The notes beneath the pieces are model-generated. The model was not told the origin of the DNA, ran no database searches, and saw only the letters and a list, made by a program, of their open reading frames with translations. The position numbers were made by a program, and so were the translations under genes. A DNA stretch of 64,000 bases, from positions 1 to 64,000 of the forward strand of contig NZ_JAYGHM010000044.1 in assembly GCF_034931125.1 (NCBI RefSeq), in the 5' to 3' direction. This DNA comes from Rivularia sp034931125 (GTDB lineage Bacteria; Cyanobacteriota; Cyanobacteriia; Cyanobacteriales; Nostocaceae). This document shows positions 63,105-64,000 of this stretch, piece after piece (positions within the stretch are counted from its first letter, which is position 1; each line of letters opens with the position of its first letter).

Positions 63105-64000
63105 TCAGGGCTGAAGCCGCTGAGATTCTGCGGACAGAGCTAACTTAGGCAGTACCCAAAGTCTAACTCTCGCTACGGATGTCAATGTCCGTCTACCCAG
63201 TAAGCTTAGGTCTATGCCTAAATTGCTGGCTACTTTTCTTAAAATATTTGCTGAACCGTTCAAGTCGGCGTTCATGATTGAGCCATTGGAAGATTTATAC
63301 AAACCACGTTTTATACGTCTACGGTACGGCTTTCCACCCGTCCGGCTTCTTGCCGAACTCAGGTAGGGAGTCTCCATCTAAGTAACTGGCTTTTGAAGTA
63401 TAAGCTTCTTCCGTCTCTTGAAACTTAATTCCGTGTAACTCGCAAAGCTGCTTTAATCTATCTTTTAACTTCCCTAACGGCATTTGAACAAACTTTTGAT
63501 TGTTCAATCTACCCATATTGGCATTTGATTTAAAGCCTTCATTCCATCCAATAACTAAATTACCAATGCCGTATTTTAAGCAGTGGTTAATAATTATTTT
63601 GGCAGCTTTGTTGATACCATCTCTCATTTGATGGTTGCGCTTACGAGTTACTTTATCTAACCATTTATCCCAATAATTCTCTGACTTATTAGCTTTTCTA
63701 GTTGCTACTTTTTTATTCCAAAGTTGATTCATTGCCTTCATTGCACGAGCATCAACTAATAGAGAATTACCATTAGTATCAACACAAGCCGCTAAGTTAT
63801 CCGCTGTTCCGAGGTCAATTGATAAAGCTTGGCTAAAATCTAGTTCTGCAATAACCGCTTCAACTTCGTAAGACAACTCTAAGTAAAAAGCACCGTTTTT
63901 AGGAAGAATAGTAAATTCTTTAACCTTGCAAAAATTAATGTTTGTCGGCATTGGCAAGAAAAATTCTTTAACCCCAAACCATCGTTTTACGGTCAATCCT
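63105..64000 (-). pseudogene. tnpB: IS200/IS605-type TnpB, frameshifted; 5' end outside window
   Basis: The frame is open at the right edge, so the N-terminal part lies outside. Visible are the RuvC Asp segment 'ALSIDLGTADNLAACVD', 'IGNLVIGWNEGFKSNANMGR', the Glu segment 'IKFQETEEAYTSKASYLDGD' and 'FGKKPDGWK'. One extra G at about 63339 then shifts the frame to a stop at 63319. In the next frame 'PYRRRIKRGLYKSSNG' and the final Asp segment 'MNADLNGSANILRKVASN' continue to the TGA at 63105. The zinc-ribbon Cys pairs of classical TnpB are absent, as in the 'RRIKRGLY' subgroup. TnpB is an RNA-guided nuclease whose guide RNA normally overlaps this 3' end. No TnpA is in the window. Confidence 0.82.

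Noticed and set aside
1..64000. tRNA, rRNA or riboswitch
   Set aside because: No cloverleaf-like, rRNA-like or known riboswitch sequence was recognised; a covariance-model search would be needed to exclude short ones.

Overview
The window looks like chromosomal or large-plasmid DNA of a filamentous, Nostocales-type cyanobacterium. The signs are many GCGATCGC (HIP1) palindromes, heptanucleotide tandem repeats (CCAAAAT, GGGAATA), Ser/Thr kinases of the cyanobacterial 'LRNRYKI' type, an SLH-OprB porin, and the typical cyanobacterial litter of small hairpin repeats and decayed insertion sequences. No rRNA, tRNA or CRISPR array was seen.

Positions 1-18058 and 43220-46068 hold most of an extracellular/thylakoid-type contractile injection system (CIS, related to Afp/PVC). 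On the plus strand are a partial tape-measure-like protein, the LysM-position tube protein (Afp7/Pvc7), the VgrG-like spike (Pvc8), gp25 (Pvc9), baseplate J (Pvc11), a tail protein I homologue (Pvc12) and a DUF4159-like protein. On the minus strand are the AAA+ ATPase (Pvc15) and the DUF4255 cap (Pvc16). Sheath and inner-tube genes and a PAAR tip gene are not in the window; they may lie to the left. A divergent minus-strand operon sits between spike and gp25. It holds a dynamin-like GTPase, interrupted near its 3' end by an in-frame amber codon, an Hsp70/actin-fold ATPase and an unknown helical protein.

Positions 18700-24600 hold a duplicated signalling module. Each copy has a membrane Ser/Thr kinase with extracytoplasmic MORN repeats, followed by a secreted Pro-rich protein. 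The second ends in an outer-membrane barrel domain; the first is followed by a decayed copy of that barrel. A third kinase (47199) lies beyond the CIS cap gene. Positions 24695-42825 carry the likely cargo: a YbjN-fold protein (possible chaperone), two large proteins sharing a CIS-effector N-terminus (one with a DUF4157 HELTH domain and seven acidic repeats, one with a possible nucleotidyltransferase motif), and a candidate transglutaminase-like cysteine effector. An RTX subtilisin with a 39-copy Pro-Asp-Thr tract and an SLH porin lie among them.

From 48900 rightward the region is a graveyard plus ordinary genes: fused ISAs1/IS5-like remnants, an IS66 remnant and a P-type ATPase whose catalytic middle is deleted. 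These are followed by a universal stress protein, a DGPF/YciI protein with an ECF42-type sigma factor, a methyltransferase, a GNAT enzyme, a membrane metallopeptidase and RsgA. The right end holds a group II intron with a frameshifted IEP, placed a few bases after the stop codon of a frameshifted TnpB.
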